Of a DNA stretch of 64,000 nt, positions 12,001 through 25,223 are shown piece after piece; the stretch's first letter is position 1; every line of letters begins with the position of its first letter. The stretch covers positions 4,693,804 through 4,757,803 of the forward strand of contig CM053263.1 of assembly GCA_028583405.1 (NCBI GenBank), given 5' to 3'. Below the pieces are notes generated by a model. The model searched no databases and had not been told where the DNA came from. It was given only the letters and a program-made list of their open reading frames with translations. Position numbers and translations under genes: made by a program. Source of the DNA: Pogonophryne albipinna (lineage: Eukaryota; Chordata; Actinopteri; Perciformes; Artedidraconidae).

Positions 12001-14204
12001 ATACAAAACATTCATCTTCGCAAATCATTTGTTTGTTATCATTATTTCTACGAGACAGGATTGCTATGACAGCAGCACGCACACACAGAGTCCTAAAGTC
12101 TGACTAAGACTGAAAGCATCACATAGTTGGCTCTGGAAATAGATGTCAGTTCTAATTTCTAACCAATCTTCTCACTGAACAATCAGCTCTTTAACACACA
12201 CACTCTGCATCACTCTGACAGTTAAAGAAAGAGAGAAAATCCTCCAAAATAAGAGGTCAGTTATTTAAAACTCTGATTACATGTGAACACAGATCCTCAG
12301 TCAATTTGATTTCCTACATAACCTAATTTCCTGAGTAACCTTGTTCCATGCAGCGATTAAACAAACCACAGTGTGTGTGTGTGTGTGACAACTAGGAAAT
12401 GCAACATATTGCTCAATGGAACCAAGCTGGGAGAGGGTGATACTAGAAGAGACAGGAAGTGACGGGATTCATGGGAAATGAGCAGCCCTGATATGAAAAC
12501 ATAACACCAGCTCTATTATTTCGGATGAAAGAGAGCGGAGAGATTGAGGCTATAAAACATCTCAACCGTGGTCTCATTTGTTTACAGTAATCACCAAGAT
12601 GTCACCGTAAATTAACAATGATATACGGACGCTTTAAAATGCCACAGGTGGAGAAGCAGAAGAGAAAGCACATGAGACAAGCTCCAAGACAGATAGAGCT
12701 GAAGAAAGAGATTCCTCTGAAGTGTCTACAGGGAGAAATAAATGAAAATGACAGGGGGGGAAGGAAGAAGAAAGCAGGAATTGATTAAGAAATGTGCCTG
12801 AAATGATCTTTGAGAGGACAATGAAATGAGGAATCACCCATAACGTGCTGTTAATTAATTTCCTTTTCTCCCACCAGTCTATTTTTCCCCCCTCGCTCTT
12901 TTTTCTTCACATCACCTCTCATTATTCCCTAAATCTCAAACAGAGAGTGAAAGAGTGAGGATAAAGCTGACAGGCGTAACAAAACCCATCGGCCAGGGAA
13001 GAGGCAGAGCGAGAGGCAAACACAGGTGGATCAAAAGACGCTACGATCCATCTCAAACCTTACTTTAGAGTTGTTGTCAGTGAATCCCAAGGAGAGGAGT
13101 ACGAGAGACAGAGCGGGAAGAGGGACATGAGGGGAAGGGAAGCAGAGGAAGTGGGAGTGCAGTGAGTTTGGAGCAGGGATATCCTCACAAGCATAGAAAA
13201 GAAACAGAAATGCAAGTCAAGAACAGGACATTTAGCCAAACAAAAAGCAACAAGGGTCAAATGTGAACCTTTCTCTCCGGCTGAAAACTACTTTGCACTC
13301 GATCCTGAAGAGGACGCTCACTGAAAGGAAAGGAAAGTCCAAAGTGAAGCCTGGAGCAAGTGAAAATCTGGATTTGAAACGAATCCTTCAGTGTGACAAC
13401 AGCTTAAGCCACCTGATATCTGGATGTGTTCTCACCTCTGCTTCCCTCTCAGCCCTGGCGGGGGTCAGACGGATTTATAAAGTTGGAGAAAAAAGGATTC
13501 ACGCGGTCCGATTTCGAGCTGTCCCTCCAACAAACAAACACTTGGTCCTCGTTCATTTCCCTCCCTCCACCCTCCACCCTCCCTCTCTATCTTTCAGTGC
13601 AGAGATAGGACACAGAGCAACTTGTGTGTGAGCCGAACAGGAAGAGAGCACACAAACAGAGGCCTCCTCCGGCCACTAATTAGCAGGTGTGTGTGTGTGT
13701 GTGTATCTGTGTGATAAGGCAGTGTGGTGTGCCTGCAGCAGACACCGTGTGTGAGCATGTGATACTTTGTGTGTGTGTCTCTCTGTGCATAATTGAGTTT
13801 TCTTTTATTATATACAGTGAACAGGTTTGATAAGTGAATAGTAAATGTGTGTTTGCTTCTATCTTTCAGTGTCCGTCTCTTTAACCCTTACTGCTGCAGC
13901 CACCAGCCACAGCCTCACACTTTACACTGTACTAGGGTCATAGGGCATCAGATATGAATAGACGCTATAATCGGCTGGCATTTCCTCATGGAGGCTATTT
14001 GATTAGAGAGAGAGAAAGGGAGGGGTGGGTGCCAGAGAGGACAATGGAGCCTCTGAGGCCCTGAGTGAGGGGAGAGAGAGGTGAGTCATGAGAGGACAGC
14101 TCTGACCGGAAACACTGACCAGAACACAGATCCCGAACGTGAAGAAATATTGCAGCATCTGAGAAAATGAAGGGAGGCAAACGATAGCTCATTTCTTGAC
14201 TTAG

Positions 14205-15317
14205 CCTCTTAAGCCCCAAGCCTGTTTTTCAGGTTTCAGGCTCGAAAATGACATTCCCAGAACAAATGACCGTATCTTCCCTTCTAAAAGGGTTAAATTA
14301 ATCATCTTTTTTCTCAAAGTAATGATAAACCTGTGAGTTGGATGTAGAAAAGTCAGAATCAATATAGATGTTTTTTATTTTAATGAAAATTAAGATTGAA
14401 CATAGTAAAAAACTGTAAATTATAGTGTCCGTCCAAAATATATGTTGTACTTATAGTGAAAACTAACCTTGGATGATGGGTTAGTAGACTAAAGGGTTTA
14501 GGAATCCAAAGTACAACATATACTAAGTACCCTGTATCAAGATTGATGCAAAACAAGTGATATTTGACCTTTTTAGACAGATTTAGCAAAACCTCTTCTG
14601 GGGTCAGTTGGGTGGATTTTCCATATCTCTGGCCCCCCTTCTTCGATTTTGACATGTGACATCTCTTTCTGACCGTTAGAGCCAATATAATCCAAGGGAA
14701 ATCGTCCCGCACACACTCATGTTAAAAAAAAAGGTGACATCTTCGCGCATTCAATGAAGCTACAGAGCTACTATTTTAAAACGGAATTGCAGTTTTATTG
14801 CTTATAGGCTAGATTATCAGGACATTTCAAAGGGGACACAGCCACATTGGATATTAACCTATGGATTAACTACATCATCGTTATCGTTTTAATGCCATTG
14901 AAGACCAGTTTAGACCACACAAAGACGAAGGTAAGCCATGTTTGATGTACGTTTTTGTTGATAACGTCGCAAGTTTGTATCTTTCAGTGTTGAGGTGGGC
15001 ACCATTAGATTCTGTGTCTTTACGATCATAAACGATGTGTTGGATGTGCACCTAGGATAAGTAATAAGGGAGCTAGGAGTGATTTTCGGTGCATTAATAG
15101 GTTAGCATTTTTCACTCAGGGCTAATTCAGAGGGTCAGTGTTAGCATTGTGTGTTTTTTTTGAAAAAAAAAATGAAAAAGATCAGTTAAATGAGTTTTTT
15201 TTCCGTTATATGGATATAAAATATTCATAGTTTATTAAATATTAAGGTTCCTTAGACGTTGTTTCCTGCAAATGACGCGATTTCGGCCCCGGAACCGGGT
15301 CCGTGAGGCTTAAGAGG
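14205..15317. mobile_element. TIR element, about 1.1 kb, CCTCTTAAGCC ends
   Basis: The left end cctcttaagcc (14205-14215) and right end ggcttaagagg (15307-15317) are perfect inverted copies. Internal sequence near the right end is GC-rich (ttcggccccggaaccgggtc) while the middle is AT-rich. No transposase is recognised, so this is a non-autonomous DNA element of unknown superfamily. It abuts the hAT-like element at 15342. Confidence 0.55.
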
Positions 15318-15341
15318 TTTTTTAACTTAACACATACACAG

Positions 15342-15956
15342 CATAGTCCTGCACGGGTCTGATTTTCAAGACCCGCTCCCGCCCCGCACCCGCGACGTGC
15401 AATACCGAACCCGCCCCGCTACCCGCACATATTGCAAATTAGTTCCGCAACCCGACCCGACCCGTCGGCACAAGGTCCGCAACCTGACCCGAACCCGCAT
15501 ATACATGAGAAGTGAACACGTGCAATTATTAACACACGCAGTTGCATATTTGTCTCAAAAAGCGTGGGATGTTGGTTATTTTCTCCATCTAGGATGACAC
15601 CAAAAGCCTCCCAGACGTTGGATTTAGCTCTTGAGGAAGTGTTATTGAAAATGCTGTATTCTCGGCTATAGAGCTTCACCTCAGCCATTTTGAATGTGGC
15701 GCACTCAGCAGCAGATTGATGCGCTGCAGAGGTTATGATTATGCGCGGTCCCGCAGGGGAGAGGTCTGAGGATTTAAACATTAAACTAAATTATTATTAT
15801 TTTAATATATTTATTATGCAACACCCGCGACCCGACCCGCATCATCTTTGTTTTACCCAGAACCGAACCCGGAAAAAAACATTTGAAAAAATACCACCCG
15901 CGAATCACTTTTTTTGCGGGTCACCCGTCGGGTACCCGACCCGATGCAGGACTCTG
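15342..15956 (-). mobile_element. hAT-type non-autonomous element with transposase fragment
   Basis: The ends catagtcctgca and (reverse strand) cagagtcctgca form an 11/12 terminal inverted repeat. The flanks atacacag (15334-15341) and aaacacag (15957-15964) match at 7 of 8 bases, the target-duplication size of hAT elements. Near both ends the sequence is dense in (C)CCGACCCG words. On the minus strand from 15688 a short frame begins MAEVKLYSREYS and includes SNVWEAFGVI, which resembles the start of a BED-finger hAT transposase; the rest is missing. Confidence 0.7.
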
Positions 15957-16017
15957 AAACACAGGTTTACTTTCTGACAGTGAAAATAGCAGCTTACCTT
16001 AGCGTGAAAACTAGCAG

Positions 16018-16112
16018 CAGCAGTGCTCTGAGCTAAATGCTGACACAGGTATCATGTCTACCATGCTAATATCTAAGTTTAGCACATTAGCATGCTAAAC
16101 AAAAAGTCAAGT
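16018..16112. repeat. Fragment of the 'gctaa/tagc' teleost repeat
   Basis: Words such as gctaaatgctgacac, ccatgctaatatctaag and agcacattagcatgctaaac are typical of a common fish interspersed repeat as I remember it. Short and truncated. Confidence 0.4.
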
Positions 16113-17286
16113 CTAAAGGAAATATCGTTAGTTTTGCAGCATTGTCTTGACAATGAAGAATTAAGATTGAACTCTTCCTTAGCTTTGGCTTTGTTTTAAT
16201 TATTCTATTTGAAAGAGATTGGTTGGTAGTAGGCTATACATCCCTTGGTAATTTTTGAGATTTTTAATTTCTAGAAATATGATATAATAATACAGTAATT
16301 CTTTATAATTCTTCAATGCAAATAAATTGTCCATCAGCAATGCCAAGTATTTAAGACAATAACCAAAGAAACAGACCTCTACCATAACATGTAGTATGTG
16401 ATGTCGAGCACAATTCAGAAATGGAGTTTAAAGCGCTATAGAAAGGAGGAGGAATAGAGTGTTGAAAAGGATGAGTAGGGAGAGAAATATAGAGAGCAGT
16501 TGTTGATCTTCTTGAGAAGGGGGGGGGGGGGTGGAGGCACAGAGCGAGGTGCAGGTTGGTCACAGCAGTGAGCAGGGATTGCCTCCCAGAATTGGATTTC
16601 CCTCCACGGCTGACTAACCCCAGAGAAATCAGCAAACTGAGCCACCCACGGGACGCCGACAGTCTCCTCAGAAAATAACAGCCCTAACATTCCCCCGGAT
16701 GGCAGCCGCACTGAGGTAGGCTCAAACTGTGGCTTCCCCTGGCTCCACGCTCAATCCCACAGACACGGCTGCCAGCCAATCCTACAGGACGCTGACAGAG
16801 CCATCGCTGGGTGAACCTGCTTTCACGGAGTGTGACTGCAAGCCTGACAACTCCGGAGGAAATTTCAGGTGTGTGAACAGTTTGATATTGTACATATACA
16901 ATACAAAAAAAAGGCCTTATGAATAAATAGAGACCAATAGAACAGTCGCTGAGTGTTGCTAATGCGCTACAACAGCCCAAAACACTTCCATTAGCAGAAA
17001 TGTGCTGCAGCATCAGAACCGATGCTAATATAAATGTGGCAAATCACATCTTCACCACCTCGATGAATTATTCACAAAGAAGCTCACACTGTGGCTAAGC
17101 CGTCACCATTATGAGACCAATGTCAAAATGCATTCATCAGTCATCTCTGGATAGTGATTTTTGAGCACATTTTAGGGATTATTTTCATATCTTTCCAACA
17201 ATATACTTTATGAAGTCAACTAAAAAGACCAAATGGTTTGCATGACTGTCTCTTGGATTAGTTTCATGCATTAAAACACTCATCTG

Positions 17287-17482
17287 TGGAGGCGTGTGGC
17301 GTAGTGGATAGAGCGTTGTTGTTCGGATCAGGGGGGGCACAGGTTCAAACCCCACTGCAGTCAGCATGTTGTTGTGTCCCTGGGCAAGACACTTCACCCC
17401 AAATTGCTCCTGTGATTGTCCACAGTATTGAGTATGTAAGTCGCTTTGGATAAAAGTGTCTAACAAGTAACATGTAATGTAA
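17287..17482 (+). mobile_element. tRNA-derived SINE with LINE-like tail
   Basis: The head has a pol III A box TGGCGTAGTGG (17297-17307) and a B box GGTTCAAACCC (17342-17352), 34 bp apart as in tRNA-derived promoters. The tail agtcgctttggataaaagtg followed by acatgtaatgtaa is the common 3' end of several fish SINEs that borrow a LINE 3' end. It is not a tRNA gene: there is no cloverleaf beyond the boxes. Confidence 0.8.
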
Positions 17483-18181
17483 TCTGTTCCTTTGTGTACG
17501 CTGCAAATCACCCAGAATACCCAAAGTGATTAAAAACACTGAAACTACAGGATGTTTACAACACAGATGTGATGTATGTGTTTTATTTATTTCCATAAAA
17601 CTAAATAAAAGTTCTGCAATAAAGGGGCAATCTGTGACTTCTCTGAATAGGTTTTCCTTGTTCTTTGTGTAACAGGAAGTATATTTAGTGGCGGCTCAGA
17701 GTGCTTACAATGAATCCCTATTTTTTACTTTTATGGGTATTATGCTTTTTATATGCCAATCATGACACAGGCAATTGGTTTAGAGGATGCTCACTGCTCC
17801 CCTCAGATTCTCAGCATCCTTGAGAAAATAAAGCCTTGCTTCAGTGCCAGCAGCACAGATGTTCCGCTTTCTGAGTGTGTCAAGTCTCGCGAAGCATGTC
17901 TTTGTATTTTACAGGGGTTACTAGAATTTGAGGAAATCCACAAAATATATGTAACATTAATGCAAATAATCGGATGAGGTGGTTCATATATTTCATTTAC
18001 CTGCATTACTTGGTCTTGCAACATTCTCTTGCACTTTTTTATTTGTATTCTGTTCTGTTTAGCACTAATTAGATTGTTTTTGTATCTGTTTTATTGTTTA
18101 TTTCATATACTGTATATTTATGTTGCATTTCTGGAGGAGTCTGGGACTTAAGATTTGCATTGCCATAATTAGACTTTAGTT

Positions 18182-19616
18182 GGCCTCAGATCTACTTCAT
18201 ATAGTAAACAAGTCTCTTCACTCAGGTGTTTTTCCACAGGCCCTGAAAACTGCAGTCATTAAACCGCTCTTAAAAAAGCATAATCTAGACGCTTCAGTAA
18301 TGAACAATTACAGGCCCATATCAAACCTCCCATTTCTAGGTAAAATCATTGAAAAAGTAGTCTTTCAACAGTTGAGTAATTTCTTGCATTTAAATAGCTG
18401 TTTAGATGTGTTCCAGTCAGGATTTCGTCCAAACCACAGCACTGAGACTGCTCTTGTAAAGGTTTTCAATGACATCCACTTAAACACAGACAGTGGCAGA
18501 ACTTCAGTGTTAGTATTATTAGATCTCAGTGCTGCGTTTGACACTGTTGACCACAACATATTACTAGACCGACTAGAAAACTGGGTGGGACTTTCGGAAA
18601 CCGTTCTAAATTGGTTTGAATCCTACTTAAAGGACATAAACAACTTTGTTTCTATAGGTAAATACACATCTGAGTTGATAAATATGACATGTGGGGTTCC
18701 TCAAGGCTCCATCTTGGGGCCTCTTCTCTTTAACATCTACATGCTACCACTGGCTCGGATAATGAAAAACAACAAAATAAGTTACCATAGCTATGCGGAT
18801 GACACACAAATTTACATAACCATTTCACCAGGAGACTATGCTCCAATTCAAACACTGAGTAAGTGCATTGAACAAATCAATGACTGGATGTGTCAGAACT
18901 TTCTCCAATTAAACAAAGACAAAACTGAGGTAATGGTTTTTGGAGCCAAGGCAGAACGTATAAAAGTTAGCGCTGAGCTTCAGCCTGCAATGTTCAAAAC
19001 AACAGATAAAGCCAGAAATCTAGGTGTAGTCATGGACTCTGACCTGAGTTTCAACAGTCACATTAAAATAGTTACTAAATCAGCCTACTATCACCTAAAG
19101 AACATATCTAGGATTAAAAGACTAATGTCACAGCAGGATTTGTAAAAACTTGTCCATGCTTTTATCTTCAGTAGACTGGACTACTGTAATGGTGTCTTTA
19201 CAGGTCTCACTAAAAAATCTATTAGAAAGCTGCAGCTGATTCAGAACGCTGCTGCTCGAGTCCTCACTAACACTAAGAAAGTGGATCACATCACTCCTGT
19301 TCTGAAGTCTTTACACTGGCTTCCTGTGTGTCAAAGAATAGATTTCAAAATACTGCTGCTGGTTTATAAAGCACTGAATGGTTTAGGCCCAAAATACATT
19401 TCTGATCTTCTGCTAAATTATGAACCATCCAGAGGTCTCTCAGGTCTTCAGGGACTGGTCAGCTTTCTGTCCCCAGAGTCAGAACTAAACATGGAGAAGC
19501 AGCGTTCAGTTATTATGCTCCAAATATCTGGAACAAACTCCCGGAAACCTGCAGGTCCGCTGCAACTCTGACTACTTTTAAATCCAGGCTGAAGACTTAT
19601 CTTTTTGTCGCTACAT
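18182..19616 (+). pseudogene. LINE ORF2 reverse transcriptase remnant (copy 1)
   Basis: The reading frame is open from 18182 to the stop at 19143-19145 and contains the RT palm and the downstream connector. It continues in the same frame after the stop (LVHAFIFSRLDYCNGVFTGL) until a 2-bp insertion breaks it near 19433. A full-length L2 ORF2 would have an N-terminal endonuclease, so this is a dead copy. Confidence 0.85.
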
Positions 19617-19871
19617 TTAATTTTAATTGAAACTGAGCTGTTGTGTTCATCAGTAAAGTGGAACTTCTGTGTAAACTATTCATATCTTAATGCACTGTAT
19701 CTTTTTATTCATGTACTTTTTATTCATATATTTTTTCTTTTAATGTTTCTTTTATTATCTTTTACTGTTTTTAAATGCCTTTGTCTGAATGTCTTTCATT
19801 TTTGTAAAGCACCTTGAATTGCCTTGTGTTGAAAGGTGCTATATAAATAAACTTGCCTTGCCTTGCCTTGC
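18182..19871 (+). mobile_element. L2-clade LINE, 5'-truncated, copy 1
   Basis: It encodes part of ORF2 with reverse transcriptase motifs NYRPISNLPFLGKIIEKV, LDLSAAFDTVDH (catalytic Asp), GVPQGSILGPLLF and YADDTQIYI. The 3' end is aaaggtgctatataaataaa plus four TTGCC units. The likely 8-bp target duplication ctttagtt is at 18174-18181 and 19872-19879. Lesions: a stop at 19143 and a 2-bp insertion near 19433 relative to copy 2. It lies antisense to anks1b. The endonuclease and the start of the RT region are missing through truncation. Confidence 0.9.
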
Positions 19872-20529
19872 CTTTAGTTACTGAGCATATGATAATAAAG
19901 CCTTTGTGTCTTTGAATCATCTGTACAGAAACCGTAGATGTCCATTTGATTTTAGATTGAGCGATTGATATCTGGTTTTTTTATGTCTGTTCTTTTGGAT
20001 CTGTGTCTATGTTGTTGTCAGTGACAAACAAATGCCTTGTGATGTGCTGGAACCCCATTTTCCCGTTGGGTCAAATAAACGAATACTAAAAAGAGACAAA
20101 TTGAGTTAATGACAGAAAATGACAGATATGATAAAGAAAGAAAGGTCAGAAAGAGGAGAAGGAAATGGAACATTAGATATCAAATTACTTCTCAAATTGC
20201 TACACAACACTTAGCACCACCTCACTACCACATGACATAAAATCTGAATCCCCCCCCCCCAAATAAATAATCCAAAATGACAAATACTTAGAGAAGTGAG
20301 CTTAAAAGGGTTCTTTTGAGGCATTTAAAAGCCTTGCTCAGTGTACGTTGGTGCTATAGGAGTTCACTCTTTCCTGTGAGTGGTCCTTCTTTATTTGAGC
20401 TCTTATGTCCCTTTCTCCAATCTTTTCGCCCTCTTCCTGTTTACCTCAAGGATAACGAGATATCTGAACTCCAGCAGGATGTCAGGCTACACAATCCCCC
20501 CCCACACACACACGCACTCTCTCTTTGTG

Positions 20530-20530
<1 letters not shown>

Positions 20531-20589
<59 letters not shown>
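20531..20589 (+). repeat. (TG)n microsatellite, 59 bp
   Basis: Uninterrupted TG. It reads as CA in the anks1b transcript. Confidence 0.97.
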
Positions 20590-20591
<2 letters not shown>

Positions 20592-21294
20592 AAGGTTAGG
20601 TTTGACAGGAAGACAGTCTATAGCTGCAGAGTCTAGAGGGCATAAAGCCATTAACAAGAACTAAGTGTAAGCAGCATCGCGTCCCGCTGAGAGCAGCACA
20701 CAGAGAGAGCGAGAAGTGGGAGATAATAGTAGGGGGTAGAACACTAAAGAACAAAAAGAGAAGGTTAAAGAAATAAACAGATTTTGTATTTATTTATAAC
20801 ATTTAAGTTTGGTTTTATGCTAGTAAAAGTATGAACTCACTGAGAATAATATCATTTAAATCAAACCACACGATCACATTATTACCCCAATAAACACACT
20901 TCTCACCAGATGCAAAGACATAAAGACAGCTACAGCACCAGGGGTAATTGAACAGCTGTGTAAACATGTCCTGGCATTCATTTAGACAGGATTACTCTTG
21001 ACGTTTTTTTAATCAGAAAACGTACGATTCCAAATCCTTCGCATGGAAAGCCCTGTCTCCTGCAGAGTGCATTCTGGCTTCTGAAGCTCTCCACGTAACC
21101 TCTGCTCTCTGAGAGTCGGCGGCCTTTCATGTCCCTGAACATCCTCAAGAGTCCTCGTCGGTTTCTGATCTCAACCAGACCTGCCCTCCCCTCTTCACCT
21201 CCTCAAAAGAAAACCATGGGCTGAGAACATTAAAGGTGAGCAGCCATTAACTCAATACAGGAAAACTGCAGGAAGAGAAACCTAATGGGGAAGT

Positions 21295-21359
<65 letters not shown>
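21295..21359 (+). repeat. (GA)n microsatellite, about 65 bp
   Basis: An uninterrupted GA run. It reads as TC, a long polypyrimidine run, on the anks1b strand, but no exon follows it. Confidence 0.95.
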
Positions 21360-21362
<3 letters not shown>

Positions 21363-23027
21363 GAGGAAAGGTGGCGCAGTCTGAAAACGCTGACATGTGT
21401 GTGTGTGCATTCAACGCTCCTGCTGACTGAGATTTGTCAATGGTGGACATCCCACGCCTTATTCCTTATGAATGTCTGCGTTGCCTGGCAACCCTGCCAA
21501 CCTCCTCTCTATCTGAATATGTTTCATGCGCTTGTTCTTCATCCTTCACCCTGTTCTATCTTTTGCTTTTAAACATTTCCTTAAGTGAGGTCTGAACTTC
21601 TTTAACATCGCAGGGGAACCTCCTCCACACACTGCCGTCAGTCACCGTTGGCATGGCGATGGTGGGAGGAAACATGTGACTGGCAACGAGAATTCACAAC
21701 AAGAAGAGTGTCCTTATGCAGGCACGTATGCCCTCACACACACCACGCAAACCACACACACCACACACACATACCGATAACAGACTGCCATATTCTGGTT
21801 CGAACATACAAAGATTGATATAATTCCTGCTTGTGCATACTGTATGCAATACAGTTATAGAAACACACTATTGCCAGTTTATGAGATACTACTAATAACG
21901 TTTTTGCTCAAAAAACTAAAAGGCTAAAATGCTTTTCAAGAGTAAAAGTATTTTTTTTAATATGGTTTCTCTTTGACAACACAAGCCTGTCAACAACAAA
22001 GACAACTATCTTCTGATTTGGAACTCAAATTGATGCACAAAAGATGCAATTTTCGCAAATGTTCCAATATAGTCCCAGCCATGTTAAACCAGTGTGAAGG
22101 ACACAGATAATAACTGAATGTCTCACATAAAAAAGTGGAAAAATAACAAATAAGTTAGGCTGACATTTATTCAGGTGCCATCACTTGCAGCTGATTGAAA
22201 AAAATTGTTTGTTTCCGAATGTCTGTCCTTTGATTTTCTCAGAAAAAGCTCATCCAATCGACTTCACACTGAGCGTGTGTGTTGCTGAGGACCGAGGAAG
22301 TGTTCTGTTGAGTGTGAAGTTGTTCGGATGAGCGGTTCTTGAGAAAGCTGAAAGCAGCAATACCACAGAGAGCCATCGACCCGCTCCAAACAGCAACACT
22401 CTGGCACTTCATTAGTCCAACTAAAGTTTACTTTACTCAAGTTTTATAGTGCAAGGATGTTCTTTCTGTGTGACCTGTTAGACAAGTTTAGCTCTTTGAC
22501 TGACAGCTTTGAGTGACAGCTGGACCACCAGAACACTCTGGTGGTCCGACAATCGACACAGAGGTTAACACCCTTCTGCTGAAATGTAAAGTGAAAGACG
22601 GATGAGAGAGAGAGAGAGATAAACATGGGACAGAGAGGGACGACAAGCAAACAATTATTTGTTTGACAGATCTGATGGGGGATGATAGGAAGAAAGGCTG
22701 CTGTGTGAAAATGTTTCACACAGGCTGCTTTCTTTATGTTAACTCAGTGTATTCATAATTACACAGGCCAAATTAGCACGGTGCTAACTTAATTATGTGA
22801 TAACAATGTTTTCTTCCTCACTCACCCGGTCCCTTCCTTCTTTTTCTCCCATAAAATACACACACACACTAAAACCAACCCACATAAATACATAATGAAG
22901 CCATGCCAATTTCACAAACACACACACAGATCTCAAGGGCAGCATATCTGTGTGTATGCCAAACTATTTCAGTGGTATATACTGTTATTAAACAGACTTG
23001 GTTTCTATGCATAAACGCACATCTCTC

Positions 23028-23294
<267 letters not shown>

Positions 23295-24768
23295 GAGCCC
23301 CTCCAGGCAGTGTACCAGGCAGCAGGCAAGCTGCCAGTAAACCAGACAGAGGGTCGCTTGTGTTTTAATGTCAGATGTCCTGCTGTGTGAGCTAGCGCAC
23401 AGCTCGCCATTAAACCATCTCCTCCTCCTCCTCACACACTTAACCACACTTATATGCCCTGCATGGAGGCTTAGGGAGGAGGAAGGAAGCAAGGGAGGGA
23501 GGAAGAAGAAAGGATGGAGAAGGAACACTAGGAAGTGGAGGATCATTTGTATATTTCTGCTGAGTTCTGTTTTTTAAAAGTACAAAAGGATACTGTGGGG
23601 TGCAACAGGTGGAAGACGATTTCCACGTATTCCTAATAAATGTTAACTCATGCAACATATTGGATATATCAGAGGGAATACTCAGGTACAAAAGATATGA
23701 GGGATGCACACGATCTAAAGAAGGTAAACTAAGCTTTTTCTGTATGGCAATAATAATCTTTCAGCAACACATAAACTGCTCCTTTTCTTCATGACGGCAG
23801 ACTCATCTTAAAGCTGTCGTGTCTGCTTTTCCATACAATATGTAAATGCGCCTTAAGTGCATCTATTATGCTATTATAACACACATAACATGTCATTCCT
23901 TCACATTTTTCTGTGTCTGCAAATATATCCAAGTTACAATTACAGTATATGATGAAATCTAGAGTAAAGATATGTATAAAATCTGTATATAGATTTGCCT
24001 TATAAGCTAAGAGGTCAACACACTTGCTGTGCAGAAACAGCCCCACGTTTAATTGACTAAACATAACACACATATTTAATCTGGGTAAGGAGTTTAAAAA
24101 CATGATTGGGAGTCATTTTAGTCTGACTTTGTTTTTCAGGCTCATAAAACGCATTGATTAGAAATAAAACCTTTTCATGAACAACTTTCTGCTGTGGGCT
24201 CTGGCCTCGTAAATATGTTTGAAAGGTTTATATTCAGTTATCTCTCTTTTCTCAGGGCCACTCTAAGTATAAATGTTTCATATCAGAGATCAGATGCCAG
24301 ATATCGACTCTTAATAGCTAATAAACACATAAATATATAATACATAAAACCCTTTCACCTGTCAGAAAACTCAATGCCGGTTTTGATCCTCTAACAAATA
24401 TGAAAAGTCCCATTTACACTTTACAGTGTATTTATTTATCTGCTGCTGCAATATTCACATTCCCCTCCAAGGGGATGATTATCCTTTTACTTGATCTCAT
24501 GCATCAGATGGTCCTATGATGGTTCATGAACCAAGTACCACTCTTAAAAAGGTAAAAGCTTCAAAACTAAAGAGATAAGGAGGTTTTCAGGAGGGTTCTC
24601 AGTAGAGAAAATTAAGATGAAAGATAGACAGAACAATCTTGAGATACTGAACAGAGAACAGTGGCAGTCTCTCTCGTCTCACTCGCTGCGTTCCCAAGGT
24701 AACCACTAAAAGTATTCACCCAGAACAATGGCTAGATCACTAGCCTGTAATTTCACAGGAGTGAAGCA

Positions 24769-24769
24769 G

Positions 24770-24801
<32 letters not shown>

Positions 24802-24813
24802 TGCGTGCGTGTG
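24769..24813 (+). repeat. (GT)n/(GCGT)n compound microsatellite
   Basis: GT units followed by several gcgt units. Confidence 0.9.
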
Positions 24814-25029
24814 TAAACTGCATTATTCTGCAACATGTGAGTCATGTTCAAGTGATACGATTATGTTGTATACAATGAGTGCCGTTACTGTATGTCCACA
24901 CTGTAAAATACAATATAATGCAGGCTCGCAGTCGGACATTTCAATGTAATTTAGGGGAGAGTCATCCAGTTCGAGTAGGCTAAAACAGGTACTCTGTGTG
25001 CAGATGTGTGTGCGCAAGTGTGTGCGCAG

Positions 25030-25030
<1 letters not shown>

Positions 25031-25089
<59 letters not shown>
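25031..25089 (+). repeat. (TG)n microsatellite touching the exon I donor
   Basis: 59 bp of TG, i.e. CA in the transcript. It begins at the third intron base region of the exon I 5' splice site (GTAC-ACACAC). Confidence 0.97.
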
Positions 25090-25091
<2 letters not shown>

Positions 25092-25223
25092 CTGTGACAG
25101 GCTGGAGAAGCCCAGGTTGCGGCAGCCGTTGCAGGGCGTCAGGGCCTCCCAGAATCCTCCGGGGCCGCAACTCTTTTCAGGCTCTTCCTCTTCTACGGCC
25201 ATTGCGAGAGGCGGGGTCGGTCT
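25092..25223 (-). CDS. anks1b: anks1b exon I: CNGCRNLGF segment
   Basis: This is a 132-bp exon of 44 codons, phase 0 to 0, with acceptor tttgtgctcacag. It encodes an acidic stretch (AVEEEEPEKSCG) and then GFWEALTPCNGCRNLGFSSL. To my knowledge this Trp-Glu-Ala-Leu...Cys-Asn-Gly-Cys motif marks ANKS1B and is absent from ANKS1A, so this exon decides the paralogue. The donor reads GTAC and runs directly into a (CA)n tract of about 59 bp, which makes the 5' splice site weak by consensus. It is a symmetric exon and a candidate cassette exon. Confidence 0.95.

Noticed and set aside
17287..17482. Possible tRNA gene (A and B boxes present)
   Set aside because: It has a LINE-like 3' tail and no cloverleaf or terminator after the B box, so it is a SINE.
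21295..21359. Long TC tract on the gene strand as a polypyrimidine tract of a hidden exon
   Set aside because: No AG followed by an ANKS1B-like frame occurs downstream, and exon I already joins exon J in phase.
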